From Streptomyces sp. CGMCC 4.7035 (GTDB taxonomy: Bacteria; Actinomycetota; Actinomycetes; Streptomycetales; Streptomycetaceae): DNA of 64,000 nt. The translations under genes and the position numbers were made by a program. Shown here piece after piece: positions 1 to 7,944 of the stretch. Each line of letters begins with the position of its first letter. The stretch's first letter is position 1. The stretch is from contig NZ_CP134053.1 in NCBI RefSeq assembly GCF_031583065.1, positions 682,001-746,000 of the forward strand, read 5' to 3'. Below the pieces are notes generated by a model. That model was not told the origin of the DNA and searched no databases. It was given only the letters and a program-made list of their open reading frames with translations.

Positions 1-488
1 GAGAAGGCGAGGCAGAGCGAGATCCATGGCGGACGGCCGTAGCCGATGGTCAGGACGACAACGGCGGCGAAGCCGACCGCGACCGCCGCCCACTGGACGG
101 GCCGCAGCCGCTCCTTCAGGATCAGCACGCCCATCGCTATGGTGACGAGCGGGTTGATGAAGTAGCCGAGTGAGGCCTCCACCACGTGGCCGGAGTTCAC
201 GGCCCAGATGTAGACGCCCCAGTTCACGGTGATGACCGCCGCGGCGATCGTGATCAGTCCCAGTCGGCGCGGCTGCCGCAGCAGCTCTCCTGCCCACGCC
301 CAGCGCCGCAGCACCAACAGGGCCAGCGCCACCAGGACCAGGGACCAGACCATCCGGTGGGCGAGGATCTCCATCGCCCCGGCGGGCTTCAGCAGCGGCC
401 AGAAGAGGGGGACGAGCCCCCACATCCCGTACGCCGCGAAGCCGTTCAGCAGACCTGTCCGCCGCTCACCCCTCGACTTCTCGCCCAC
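1..488 (-). CDS. rarD: EamA-family transporter RarD, N-terminal part (runs off window)
   Basis: Multi-pass inner-membrane permease of the drug/metabolite transporter superfamily, RarD subfamily; the substrate is not established. I translated the reverse strand by hand. From GTG at 488 (GAGAAGGAGGGG lies just upstream) about 162 codons stay open to the window edge. The protein begins with a short basic head (VGEKSRGERR), then a family-typical stretch with GMWGLVPLFW, EILAHRMVWS, NWGVYIWAV, SLGYFINPL and LKERL, which are the first four or five membrane helices. RarD proteins are about 300 residues, so roughly half is present. The 3' end lies outside the window. It follows the oxidoreductase gene on the same strand but is separated from it by a strong hairpin, so it is probably transcribed separately. 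Confidence 0.85.
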   Translation of the reverse strand, partial: MGEKSRGERRTGLLNGFAAYGMWGLVPLFWPLLKPAGAMEILAHRMVWSLVLVALALLVLRRWAWAGELLRQPRRLGLITIAAAVITVNWGVYIWAVNSGHVVEASLGYFINPLVTIAMGVLILKERLRPVQWAAVAVGFAAVVVLTIGYGRPPWISLCLAF

Positions 489-546
489 GGGCCCCTCCTT
501 CTCGCGTGACTGCCGCCGTGCGGCACTCACGAAGGTAACGCGAGCG

Positions 547-594
547 CCCCCGCCTGTCATGCCCGTATCGCCATACGGTCATGACAGGCGGGGG
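547..594 (-). terminator. Long hairpin, likely terminator of the oxidoreductase gene
   Basis: A perfect 14-bp inverted repeat (547-560 with 581-594) continues inward with one mismatch to a 4-nt loop, giving a stem of about 20 bp. It lies 70 nt past the stop of the upstream minus-strand gene and before the rarD start. No T-tract follows, as is common for streptomycete terminators. Confidence 0.7.
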
Positions 595-663
595 TCGGGG
601 TGCTCAAGAAGCAGAGGCGCTCAGGGAGCAGAAGGACCAGCCCGGGGGTACCAGCCCTAGGGT

Positions 664-1518
664 TCAGCCCTTGAGGGCGGCGGCGATCGCCTCGGAGATC
701 GGGGTGGTCGGGCGGCCGGCCAGTCGGGACAGGTCGCCGCCGGCGACGACCAGCTCGCCCTTCTCGATGGAGGCGTCCACGCCCCCGAAGACGGCGGCGA
801 GCGGCTCGGGCAGACCGGCGCCGGTCAGGATGCCGATGTAGGCCTCCAGCGGGACGGAGTTGTAGACGATCTCCTTGCCGCTCTGCTTGCTGATCTCGGC
901 GGCGTACTCGGCGAAGCCCCATGCCTCGTCGCCACCCAGCTCGTACGTCTTGTTCTCGTGGCCCTCGCCGGTCAGCACGGCGACGGCGGCGGCCGCGTAG
1001 TCGGCGCGGGAGGCGGAGGAGACCCGGCCCTCGCCGGCGGCCTGGACGACCGCGCCGTGCTCCAGCACCGGGGCGAGGTTCTCGGTGTAGTTCTCGTGGT
1101 ACCAGCCGTTGCGCAGCAGGGCGTAGGGCAGGCCGGAGGAGACCAGGGCCTCCTCGGTGGCGCGGTGGTCGTCGACGAGCGCGGCCTTCAGGCTGCCGGG
1201 GGCGCTGGTGTAGGCGAGGAGGGCGACACCGGCAGCCTTGGCGGCGTCGATGACGACCTTGTGCTGCTGGACCCGGCCCTTGTCGAACTCGTTGCCGGAG
1301 ATCAGCAGCACCTTGTCGCCGGCGGAGAAGAGGCCGTCGAAGGTCTCGGGAGCGTTGTAGTCGGCGACCGCGATCCGCACACCGCGGTCCGCGAAGTCGG
1401 CGGCCTTCTCCGGGGTGCGGACGACCGCGGTGATCCGGTCCGCCGGAACCTTCTCCAGCAGCTGCTCCACGACGTGGCGGCCGAGGTGGCCGGTGGCTCC
1501 GGTGACGACGATGCTCAT
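664..1518 (-). CDS. NmrA/SDR-type NAD(P)H:quinone oxidoreductase
   Basis: Cytoplasmic NAD(P)-binding protein of the atypical short-chain dehydrogenase group (NmrA/QorB-like); members reduce quinones or sense NAD(P). The Rossmann motif VTGATGHLGRHV is at residues 4-15. Later segments LLRNGWYHENY and AAVAVLTGEGHENKTYELGG are characteristic of quinone oxidoreductase 2-like proteins. I start at ATG 1518 (MSIVVTG) because AAGGAGA sits about 8 nt upstream and homologues begin this way; an in-frame ATG at 1551 would add 11 residues with no family similarity. Length is 284 aa, normal for the family. It is divergent from an HxlR regulator across a 91-bp region containing a palindrome, a standard arrangement for a redox or electrophile-induced enzyme controlled by its neighbour. 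The actual substrate is unknown. Confidence 0.85.
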   Translation of the reverse strand: MSIVVTGATGHLGRHVVEQLLEKVPADRITAVVRTPEKAADFADRGVRIAVADYNAPETFDGLFSAGDKVLLISGNEFDKGRVQQHKVVIDAAKAAGVALLAYTSAPGSLKAALVDDHRATEEALVSSGLPYALLRNGWYHENYTENLAPVLEHGAVVQAAGEGRVSSASRADYAAAAVAVLTGEGHENKTYELGGDEAWGFAEYAAEISKQSGKEIVYNSVPLEAYIGILTGAGLPEPLAAVFGGVDASIEKGELVVAGGDLSRLAGRPTTPISEAIAAALKG

Positions 1519-1581
1519 GACTTGGTTCTCCTTGTGGGGTGCGTCTGGCACTTACCCTAGGAGATGTACTAACTCTTCGAA

Positions 1582-1606
1582 AGTACCCACTTTGAAGTAA
1601 GGTACT
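1582..1606. promoter_or_regulatory. Palindromic operator candidate in the hxlR intergenic region
   Basis: Half-sites AGTACC (1582-1587) and GGTACT (1601-1606) are exact inverted copies 13 nt apart, ending 3 nt before the regulator's ATG. A third related half-site (AGTACC at about 1618-1623) lies inside the first codons. The position suits autoregulation together with control of the divergent oxidoreductase gene. Binding is inferred. Confidence 0.55.
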
Positions 1607-1609
1607 GGT

Positions 1610-2035
1610 ATGGCAGTAAGTACCTCAGCCGTCGGCGGAGCCGACGTCACCGGAGCGGGCGCCGCCGAGGCGATGTGCCCCTACCGCCTCGTCCTGGAGC
1701 ATGTGACCAGCCGTTGGGGCGTCCTCGTCCTGATCGAGCTCCTCGACCGCCCCCATCGCTTCAGCGAGCTGCGCCGGGCGATCGGGCAGGTGGCCCGCGT
1801 CAGCGAGAAGATGCTCACCCAGACCCTGCAGACCCTGGAGCGCGACGGCCTGGTCCACCGCGACGCCAAGCCGGTGATTCCGCCGAGGGTCGACTACTCC
1901 CTCACCGACCTGGGCCGCGAGGCGGCGGAACAGGTGCGTGCGCTGGCGTCCTGGACGCACGAGCGCATGGCCGAGGTCGAGCGGGCCCGCCAGTCGTACG
2001 ACGAGGCCCGGGCACTGAAGGCCCGGGCCTCGTAG
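1610..2035 (+). CDS. HxlR-family winged-helix transcriptional regulator
   Basis: DNA-binding regulator of the HxlR branch of MarR-like winged-helix proteins, 141 aa. The family core is clear: CPYRLVLEHVTSRWGVLVL (residues 23-41), RFSELRRAIGQV, SEKMLTQTLQTLERDGLV (recognition helix and wing) and YSLTDLGREA. Cys23 occupies the position that is redox-sensitive in many HxlR proteins, including quinone and electrophile sensors, which agrees with the divergent quinone oxidoreductase gene. The ATG at 1610 has only a weak AAGG upstream, and the first 20 residues are Ala/Gly-rich. The probable operator overlaps the translation start, suggesting autorepression. The inducer is unknown. Confidence 0.9.
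   Translation: MAVSTSAVGGADVTGAGAAEAMCPYRLVLEHVTSRWGVLVLIELLDRPHRFSELRRAIGQVARVSEKMLTQTLQTLERDGLVHRDAKPVIPPRVDYSLTDLGREAAEQVRALASWTHERMAEVERARQSYDEARALKARAS
2001..2033. terminator. Bidirectional terminator hairpin inside the end of hxlR
   Basis: A perfect 13-bp stem (2001-2013 with 2021-2033, 7-nt loop) overlaps the last codons and the first base of the stop codon of the HxlR gene. Only 14 bp separate this gene from the convergent korB stop, so the hairpin can serve both transcripts. Confidence 0.7.
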
Positions 2036-2049
2036 AGCGCGGGAACCGC

Positions 2050-3129
2050 TCAGCCGACGACCGTCCAGGTGTCGCCGCCGGCGAGCAGCGCCGCCAGGTC
2101 GCCCTTGCCGTTCTGCTCGATGGCCGCGTCGAGCTGGTCGGCCATCTGGGTGTCGTAGACGGGCCGCTCGACGGAGCGGAAGACGCCGATCGGCGTGTTG
2201 AAGAGGGTGTCCGGGTCGGCCAGCCGGGAGAGCGCGAACGCCGTGGTGGGGGAGTCGGCGTGGGCGTCGTGGACGACGATGTCCGCCTCGTTCTCCGGGG
2301 TGACCGTGACGACCTTCAGATCACCGGTCCGCGTATCCCGTACGACACCGCGCGCGCCCTCGGGTCCGAAGCGGATCGGCTGCCCGTGCTCCAGGCGGAT
2401 CACGGCCTCCTCCGCGGTCTGCTTGTCCTTGAGGGCGTCGAAGGCGCCGTCGTTGAAGATGTTGCAGTTCTGGTAGATCTCCACCAGGGCCGTGCCGGGG
2501 TGGGCGGAGGCCTGGCGCAGTACCTCGGTCAGGTGCTTGCGGTCGGAGTCGACCGTGCGGGCCACGAAGGACGCCTCGGCGCCGATCGCCAGCGACACCG
2601 GGTTGAAGGGCGCGTCCAGCGAGCCCATCGGCGTCGACTTGGTGATCTTGCCGACCTCGGAGGTGGGCGAGTACTGGCCCTTGGTCAGACCGTAGATCCG
2701 GTTGTTGAACAGCAGGATCTTCAGGTTGACGTTGCGGCGCAGGGCGTGGATGAGGTGGTTGCCGCCGATGGACAGCGCGTCGCCGTCACCGGTGACCACC
2801 CACACGGACAGATCGCGGCGCGAGGAGGCGAGCCCCGTCGCGATCGCGGGCGCGCGGCCGTGGATGGAGTGCATGCCGTACGTGTTCATGTAGTACGGGA
2901 AGCGGGACGAGCAGCCGATGCCCGAGACGAAGACGATGTTCTCCCTGGCCAGGCCCAGTTCCGGCATGAAGCCCTGGACGGCGGCGAGGATCGCGTAGTC
3001 ACCGCAGCCGGGGCACCAGCGCACTTCCTGATCGGACTTGAAGTCCTTCATGGACTGCCTGGCCACGGCCTTGGGGACGAGGGAAAGCGCCTCGATCGTG
3101 CCCGTGCCTTCCGTGGACGTCTCAGCCAT
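2050..3129 (-). CDS. korB: 2-oxoacid:ferredoxin oxidoreductase beta subunit
   Basis: Thiamine-diphosphate and [4Fe-4S]-binding subunit of a two-subunit CoA-dependent 2-oxoacid (probably 2-oxoglutarate) ferredoxin oxidoreductase. It works with KorA to convert the oxoacid to acyl-CoA, passing two electrons to ferredoxin in the cytoplasm. The 359-aa protein shows cluster cysteines in WCPGCGDY (about residue 39), GIGCSSRFPYY and NCNIFNDG. The TPP motif runs from GDGDALSIGGNHL to LFNNRIYGLTKGQ. AAGGAGG lies 7 nt before ATG 3129. The start overlaps the end of korA by 8 nt, so the pair is translationally coupled. It faces the HxlR gene end to end. Confidence 0.95.
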   Translation of the reverse strand: MAETSTEGTGTIEALSLVPKAVARQSMKDFKSDQEVRWCPGCGDYAILAAVQGFMPELGLARENIVFVSGIGCSSRFPYYMNTYGMHSIHGRAPAIATGLASSRRDLSVWVVTGDGDALSIGGNHLIHALRRNVNLKILLFNNRIYGLTKGQYSPTSEVGKITKSTPMGSLDAPFNPVSLAIGAEASFVARTVDSDRKHLTEVLRQASAHPGTALVEIYQNCNIFNDGAFDALKDKQTAEEAVIRLEHGQPIRFGPEGARGVVRDTRTGDLKVVTVTPENEADIVVHDAHADSPTTAFALSRLADPDTLFNTPIGVFRSVERPVYDTQMADQLDAAIEQNGKGDLAALLAGGDTWTVVG

Positions 3130-5059
3130 CGATGGCCTCCTTGAGAGCCGCGGCGAGCTGTTCGGCCTTGAACGGCATGCCGTTGACCTGGTTGTACGAA
3201 CGGGCGTCGACCAGGTATTTCGCCCGGATGAGCGTGGCGAGCTGCCCGAGGTTCATCTCCGGGACCACCACTTTGTCGTAACGCTTCAGAACGGTGCCGA
3301 GATTCCGCGGGAACGGGTTCAGATGCCGCAGATGCGCCTGCGCGATGGACTCCCCGGCCGTGCGCAGCCGCCGTACCGCCGCGGTGATCGGCCCGTACGT
3401 CGAGCCCCAGCCCAGCACCAGGGTCCGCGCGCCGTGCGCGCCGTGCGGGTCGTCGACCTCGACGTCCGGGACCTCGATGCCGTCGACCTTCGCCTGCCGC
3501 GTACGGACCATGAGGTCGTGGTTGGCCGGGTCGTAGGAGATGTTGCCCGTGCCGTCCTGCTTCTCGATGCCGCCGATGCGGTGCTCCAGGCCCGGTGTGC
3601 CCGGAATCGCCCATGGCCGGGCGAGGGTCTGTGGGTCGCGCTTGTAGGGCCAGAAGACCTCGGTGCCGTCGTCCAGCGTGTGGTTCGGGCCCTGTGCGAA
3701 CCGCACCCGCAGGTCCGGCAGCTCGTCCACGTCCGGGATCCGCCAGGGCTCGGAGCCGTTGGCCAGATAGCCGTCGGACAGGAGGAAGACGGGCGTGCGG
3801 TAGGTGAGCGCGATCCGCGCCGCCTCCAGGGCCGCCTCGAAGCAGTCGGCCGGGGTGCGCGGGGCGATCACCGGGACCGGGGCCTCGCCGTTGCGGCCGT
3901 ACATCGCCTGGAGCAGGTCGGCCTGTTCGGTCTTGGTCGGCAGGCCGGTGGACGGCCCGCCACGCTGGATGTCGATGATCAGCAGCGGCAGCTCCAGGGA
4001 GACCGCGAGCCCGATCGTCTCGCTCTTGAGTGCGACACCCGGCCCCGAGGTCGTGGTGACGGCGAGCGAGCCGCCGAAAGATGCGCCCAGCGCGGCGCCG
4101 ATGCCGGCGATCTCGTCCTCGGCCTGGAAGGTCCGCACGCCGAAGTTCTTGTGCTTGGACAGCTCGTGCAGGATGTCCGAAGCCGGGGTGATCGGGTACG
4201 AGCCCAGGAACAGCGGCAGATCAGCCTGGCGGGAGGCGGCGACCAGGCCGTACGACAGGGCCAGGTTGCCGGAGATGTTCCGGTAGGTGCCCACCGGGAA
4301 GGCCTTGGCGGCCGGAGCGACCTCGTAGGAGACCGCGAAGTCCTCGGTGGTCTCGCCGAAGTTCCAGCCGGCCCGGAAGGCGGCGATGTTCGCCTTCATG
4401 ATGTCCGGCTTCTTCGCGAACTTCGACTTCAGGAACTTCTCGGTGCCCTCGGTCGGCCGGTGGTACATCCACGACAGCAGGCCCAGCGCGAACATGTTCT
4501 TGCTGCGCTCGGCCTCCTTACGGGTCAGCTCGAACTCCTTGAGCGCCTCGACGGTGAGCGTCGTCAGCGGCACCGGGTGGACGTTGTACCCGTCCAGCGA
4601 GCCGTCCTCCAGCGGCGAGGCCGCGTAGCCGACCTTCTGCATCGCCCGCTTGGTGAACTCGTCCGTGTTGACGATGATCTCCGCGCCGCGCGGCAGATCG
4701 CCGACGTTGGCCTTCAGGGCGGCCGGGTTCATGGCCACCAGGACGTTCGGCGCGTCGCCGGGGGTGAGGATGTCGTGGTCGGCGAAGTGCAGCTGGAACG
4801 ACGAGACACCGGGAAGGGTGCCTGCGGGGGCGCGGATCTCGGCGGGGAAGTTCGGCAGGGTGGAGAGATCGTTGCCGAAGGACGCCGTCTCCGAGGTGAA
4901 GCGGTCACCGGTGAGCTGCATGCCGTCACCGGAGTCTCCCGCGAACCGGATGATCACCCGGTCGAGCTTGCGTACGTCCTTCGTGCCGGCCGGTTTGCGC
5001 TGCTCTCCCACGACGGTTCCGTCGGCCTGCTCCGCTGTCCTGCTGACCTGGCTGGTCAC
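3122..5059 (-). CDS. korA: 2-oxoacid:ferredoxin oxidoreductase alpha subunit (gamma-alpha fusion)
   Basis: 645-aa subunit in which the gamma domain (from about residue 34, FAGDSGDGMQLTGDRF) is fused in front of the alpha pyrimidine-binding domain. The family motif YPITPASDILHELSK lies near residue 268, followed by TTSGPGVALKSE and the C-terminal transketolase-like domain (LVLGWGSTYGP). This is the KorA type found in actinobacteria and other aerobes, not the four-subunit archaeal type. The GTG start at 5059 has AGGGAGG about 10 nt upstream. Together with korB it produces reduced ferredoxin. Its location 4 kb from a complex I operon without an NADH module may be functionally relevant. An interrupted palindrome lies about 65-85 bp upstream of the start. 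Confidence 0.95.
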   Translation of the reverse strand: MTSQVSRTAEQADGTVVGEQRKPAGTKDVRKLDRVIIRFAGDSGDGMQLTGDRFTSETASFGNDLSTLPNFPAEIRAPAGTLPGVSSFQLHFADHDILTPGDAPNVLVAMNPAALKANVGDLPRGAEIIVNTDEFTKRAMQKVGYAASPLEDGSLDGYNVHPVPLTTLTVEALKEFELTRKEAERSKNMFALGLLSWMYHRPTEGTEKFLKSKFAKKPDIMKANIAAFRAGWNFGETTEDFAVSYEVAPAAKAFPVGTYRNISGNLALSYGLVAASRQADLPLFLGSYPITPASDILHELSKHKNFGVRTFQAEDEIAGIGAALGASFGGSLAVTTTSGPGVALKSETIGLAVSLELPLLIIDIQRGGPSTGLPTKTEQADLLQAMYGRNGEAPVPVIAPRTPADCFEAALEAARIALTYRTPVFLLSDGYLANGSEPWRIPDVDELPDLRVRFAQGPNHTLDDGTEVFWPYKRDPQTLARPWAIPGTPGLEHRIGGIEKQDGTGNISYDPANHDLMVRTRQAKVDGIEVPDVEVDDPHGAHGARTLVLGWGSTYGPITAAVRRLRTAGESIAQAHLRHLNPFPRNLGTVLKRYDKVVVPEMNLGQLATLIRAKYLVDARSYNQVNGMPFKAEQLAAALKEAIDG

Positions 5060-5123
5060 TGAACTGGACCTCCCTAGAGGCGGCTGTCTGGGAGCGGCCG
5101 TCCCGCCGGCCTTCCCAGGATCA

Positions 5124-5142
5124 ACCCTACGTCGGTTAGGGT
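5124..5142. promoter_or_regulatory. Interrupted palindrome upstream of korAB
   Basis: ACCCTA (5124-5129) and TAGGGT (5137-5142) form an exact inverted repeat with a 7-bp centre, 65-83 bp upstream of the korA start. It could be an operator for a regulator of the ferredoxin oxidoreductase. The regulator is unknown. Confidence 0.35.
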
Positions 5143-5361
5143 CGCCTTCCCTCGGCCGTTCGCATGATGGACACCATTTTGAGACGGTTCAACGCCCCGA
5201 CTTGTCATGATTTACTCGCCCCCCGACCTTGCTGGTGAAGACGCTCCCTGCTCATCCTTTGGTTCTGGTGCTGGGGACCTGCTGGGGCGGCCCTGGAGCC
5301 GCGGTGGTGCCGGTCGCGGACGCGGCGGACCGTTCGACCGGCACGCACGGATTCGCGCTGT

Positions 5362-5376
5362 CTGACACAGTGTCAG
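5362..5376 (-). terminator. Short hairpin after the response-regulator gene
   Basis: CTGACAC and GTGTCAG (7 bp around a single base) begin 5 nt past the response-regulator stop codon. It may be a weak terminator or simply a palindromic protein site. Confidence 0.35.
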
Positions 5377-5380
5377 CCGA

Positions 5381-6052
5381 TCAGGAGTTGAGGTAGGTGA
5401 GGACCGCCAGAACACGCCGGTGATCCCCATCACTCTGTGACAGACCGAGCTTCAGGAAGATGTTGCTGACGTGCTTCTCGACGGCTCCGTCGCTCACGAC
5501 GAGCTGCCGGGCGATCGCGGAGTTCGTCCGTCCTTCGGCCATGAGTCCTAGGACCTCCCGCTCCCGGGGTGTGAGCCCGGCGAGCACGTCCTGCTTGCGG
5601 CTGCGCCCGAGCAGCTGTGCGACCACCTCGGGGTCCAGCGCGGTGCCCCCCTGGGCCACCCGCACCACGGCATCCACGAACTCGCGCACCTCGGCGACCC
5701 GGTCCTTGAGCAGATAGCCGACGCCGTGGCTGGAACCGGCCAGCAGTTCGGTGGCGTACCGCTCCTCCACGTACTGCGACAGCACCAGCACGCCGAGCCC
5801 GGGATGCGCCTTGCGCAGCCGCACCGCGGCCCGGACACCTTCGTCCGTATGGGTCGGCGGCATCCGCACGTCGGCGACGACGACATCGGGCAGCTCGCCG
5901 CCGTCCGCCAACTCGGTGATGGTCTTGATCAGCGCTTCCCCGTCCCCGACACCGGCGACGACGTCATGACCCCGGTCGGTCAGCAGCCGGGTCAGGCCCT
6001 CCCTGAGCAGCACTGAATCCTCGGCGATGACCACCCGCACCCTGTCCTCCAC
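5381..6052 (-). CDS. NarL/FixJ-type two-component response regulator
   Basis: 223-aa DNA-binding response regulator. The receiver domain (residues 1-120) has the acidic pair in VVIAEDSVLL, the phosphoacceptor Asp in VVVADVRMPP and the conserved Lys in LLKDRV. The C-terminal LuxR-type helix-turn-helix (LTPREREVLGLMAEGRTNS, then VEKHVSNIFLKLGL) binds DNA. I take GTG 6052 (VEDRVRVVIAED) as the start because homologues begin immediately before the receiver; a longer frame from 6166 adds 38 Arg/Gly-rich residues without similarity. It lies downstream of two histidine kinases on the same strand and is their likely partner. The cluster is divergent from the nuo operon, so respiratory genes are one possible target, but this is unproven. 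Confidence 0.9.
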   Translation of the reverse strand: MEDRVRVVIAEDSVLLREGLTRLLTDRGHDVVAGVGDGEALIKTITELADGGELPDVVVADVRMPPTHTDEGVRAAVRLRKAHPGLGVLVLSQYVEERYATELLAGSSHGVGYLLKDRVAEVREFVDAVVRVAQGGTALDPEVVAQLLGRSRKQDVLAGLTPREREVLGLMAEGRTNSAIARQLVVSDGAVEKHVSNIFLKLGLSQSDGDHRRVLAVLTYLNS

Positions 6053-6269
6053 GATCCTCGGCCCCCCACAGCCTGTTCCCGGCCCGCGCCGGCGGCGGAC
6101 CCGGTTCGTTCGCCGCCCGTGCGGCAGCCCCCAGCATTCCAGCTGAGTGGCGTACGCGGGCGTCAAACCGCGGCTGGTGAGGCTGTCCGGCGTTTGCGGA
6201 CGAGGCCGTTCAGGCCGACACAGCGGGGGTCTGGGAGCGCAGCCCCAAGCACGGGAAGGGCAGGGGCGG

Positions 6270-6299
6270 CGGGGGCGGACTCACCCCTCGCCGCCCCCG
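6270..6299 (-). terminator. Hairpin between the sensor kinase and response regulator
   Basis: A 9-bp GC-only stem (6270-6278 with 6291-6299) lies 11 nt after the stop of the first kinase and about 220 nt before the regulator start. It may partly uncouple regulator and kinase transcription. Confidence 0.45.
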
Positions 6300-6309
6300 G
6301 CCGGCCCCC

Positions 6310-7659
6310 TCACGCCCGCCACGGCAACTCCGCGGTGATCCGCGTAGGCCCGCCCACCGGCGAATCCACCACCAGAATCCCGTCCACCGCGTCGAGCCGC
6401 CCCGCCAGCCCCGCCAGCCCCGACCCGCCGAAGGCATCCGCACCGCCCACCCCGTCGTCCACCACCTGCAACAGCAGCCGGTCCTCCACCCGCCACACAT
6501 CCACCGTGGCCCGCGAGGCCCGTGCGTGCTTGCTGATGTTCTGCAGCAGCTCCGACACCGTGAAGTACGCGATCCCCTCGATCGCCGCGGCCGGCCGCGA
6601 GGGCAGATCCACCTCCAGCTGCACGGGCACGGTGCACCGCGCGGCGACCGCCGACAGCGCCGCGTCCAGCCCCCGGTCCGTGAGCACCGCCGGATGGATC
6701 CCTCGCGCCAGATCCCGCAGTTCCTGCAGCGCCGTCTTCACCTCCCCGTGCGCCTCGTCCACCATGCGTGCCGCCGCCTGCGGATCCTCCGCCAGCTTCT
6801 CCTTCGCGAGACCCAGATCCATGGCCAACGCCACCAGCCGTGCCTGGGCCCCGTCGTGCAGATCGCGCTCGATGCGCCGCAGATCCGCCGCCGCCGTGTC
6901 GACCACCACGCCCCGGTCCGACTCCAGCTCCACCACGCGTGTCGCCAGCCGCGACGGCCCGAGCAGCCCGTGCACCAGCAGCCGGTCCACGGTCGTCAGC
7001 CCCCGCACGATCCACGGCGTGGTCAGCGTGAACAACAGACCCACCAGCACGGTCACCGTGATCTCGAACGGGTTGTCGAGGTAGATGCCGCGCGTCTCGT
7101 CGCCGTACAGCAGCAGCCCGTCCTGACCGGCGTACATCGGGAACAGCCAGAACCACAGCGGATACGTCAGCAGCGCCCACCCGGTCACCCAGAAGCTGAT
7201 CCCCACCGTGAACGAGAACACCGCCCACGGGAACTGGAGCACGGTGTACAGCATGTGCCGCCACGACGTGCCGCTCTTGAGCATCGCCCCGATCCACGCC
7301 ATCGCCCCGCGCCGCTTGATCGGCAGCGGCTCCGGATCGGCCACCTGGAGTCCCAGCAGTCCCCGCGCCCGCGCCCGCTCCAACGCGCCGAACCCCCGGC
7401 ACCCCGCGAGTGCCGCCGCGAGCACCGGGATCCCCAGGAACGTCACCAGCAGCCCGGCCCCCAGCGAGAACATGGTGACGCTGTAGGTGAACGTCATGAT
7501 CCCGATCGGCAGGCTCAGCACCAGGTAGACGAACTCACCCCAGCTGCGCCCCTCGATCGGCGCCCGCAGCGCCGCCGGAAGCCGGTGCAGCCGCCCCCCG
7601 GCGCCCGGGGATTCTGGGCCGTCCCAGTCTCCGTATCCCTGCCCGTACCGCGTGGCCAT
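6310..7659 (-). CDS. Two-component sensor histidine kinase (copy 1)
   Basis: Membrane histidine kinase of the HisKA_3 (NarX/DesK) class, 449 aa from ATG 7659 (MATRYGQGYG). The N-terminal half is a putative sensor domain with two pairs of hydrophobic helices (around FVYLVLSLPIGIMTFTYSV and LLVTFLGIPVL, then FPWAVFSFTVG and WALLTYPLWFWLF). The dimerisation/phosphotransfer motif RIERDLHDGAQARLVALAMD contains the phosphorylated His. The ATP-binding domain follows (SELLQNISKHA, VVDDGVGGADAFGGSGLAGL). A longer open frame reaching 7914 is in phase with the upstream kinase but holds no sensor similarity apart from a duplication scar. It is closely related to the next kinase, which lacks the middle insert with WLLFPMYAGQ-like residues. 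Confidence 0.88.
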   Translation of the reverse strand: MATRYGQGYGDWDGPESPGAGGRLHRLPAALRAPIEGRSWGEFVYLVLSLPIGIMTFTYSVTMFSLGAGLLVTFLGIPVLAAALAGCRGFGALERARARGLLGLQVADPEPLPIKRRGAMAWIGAMLKSGTSWRHMLYTVLQFPWAVFSFTVGISFWVTGWALLTYPLWFWLFPMYAGQDGLLLYGDETRGIYLDNPFEITVTVLVGLLFTLTTPWIVRGLTTVDRLLVHGLLGPSRLATRVVELESDRGVVVDTAAADLRRIERDLHDGAQARLVALAMDLGLAKEKLAEDPQAAARMVDEAHGEVKTALQELRDLARGIHPAVLTDRGLDAALSAVAARCTVPVQLEVDLPSRPAAAIEGIAYFTVSELLQNISKHARASRATVDVWRVEDRLLLQVVDDGVGGADAFGGSGLAGLAGRLDAVDGILVVDSPVGGPTRITAELPWRA

Positions 7660-7902
7660 CGGCGTCGTCCGTTCCCCTCGTCGTCCAGCCCGGCGTGCTC
7701 GGCCTGCTCGGCGCACTCGCCGGTTCGTACCCCCACCTTGCTGTTCGCGCGTCCGCCCCGGCCATGGAGCGCGTCGGCGTCTTGAACCGGGGGTTTTCCC
7801 CACCACGCCCGGGCCGACGCATCCGGAACAGCCCGTGCGGCGGGCTGCGGGGAGCGGTCGTACGCAGTGGCGTGCGGCCGCTTCGGCGTGCGCGGGGCGG
7901 CA

Positions 7903-7942
7903 TTCGGCGGTCATCGTGGTGGGGCCGCCGGCCGGTGAGTCG
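7903..7942 (-). repeat. Remnant of a kinase 3' end (in-frame tandem duplication scar)
   Basis: Forty bases match 36/40 with 7987-8026, which encode the last ATP-binding-domain segment of the upstream kinase (DSPVGGPTT). The copy lies 84 bp away, directly after that kinase's TAG stop and in the same reading frame, where it would encode DSPAGGPTTMTAE. This is a relic of the tandem duplication that created the kinase pair. Confidence 0.8.
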
Positions 7943-7944
7943 GT

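Larger units (their letters stand above)
5060..5380. other. Non-coding region upstream of korA and downstream of the response regulator
   Basis: No supported gene. It contains the korA leader with its ribosome-binding site, an inverted repeat, and a small hairpin next to the response-regulator stop. A 73-codon open frame here lacks recognisable composition or family features. Confidence 0.6.

Noticed and set aside
5212..5433. 73-codon minus-strand frame near the response-regulator stop
   Set aside because: Overlaps the end of the regulator gene out of frame and is Arg/Pro-rich with no start signal.
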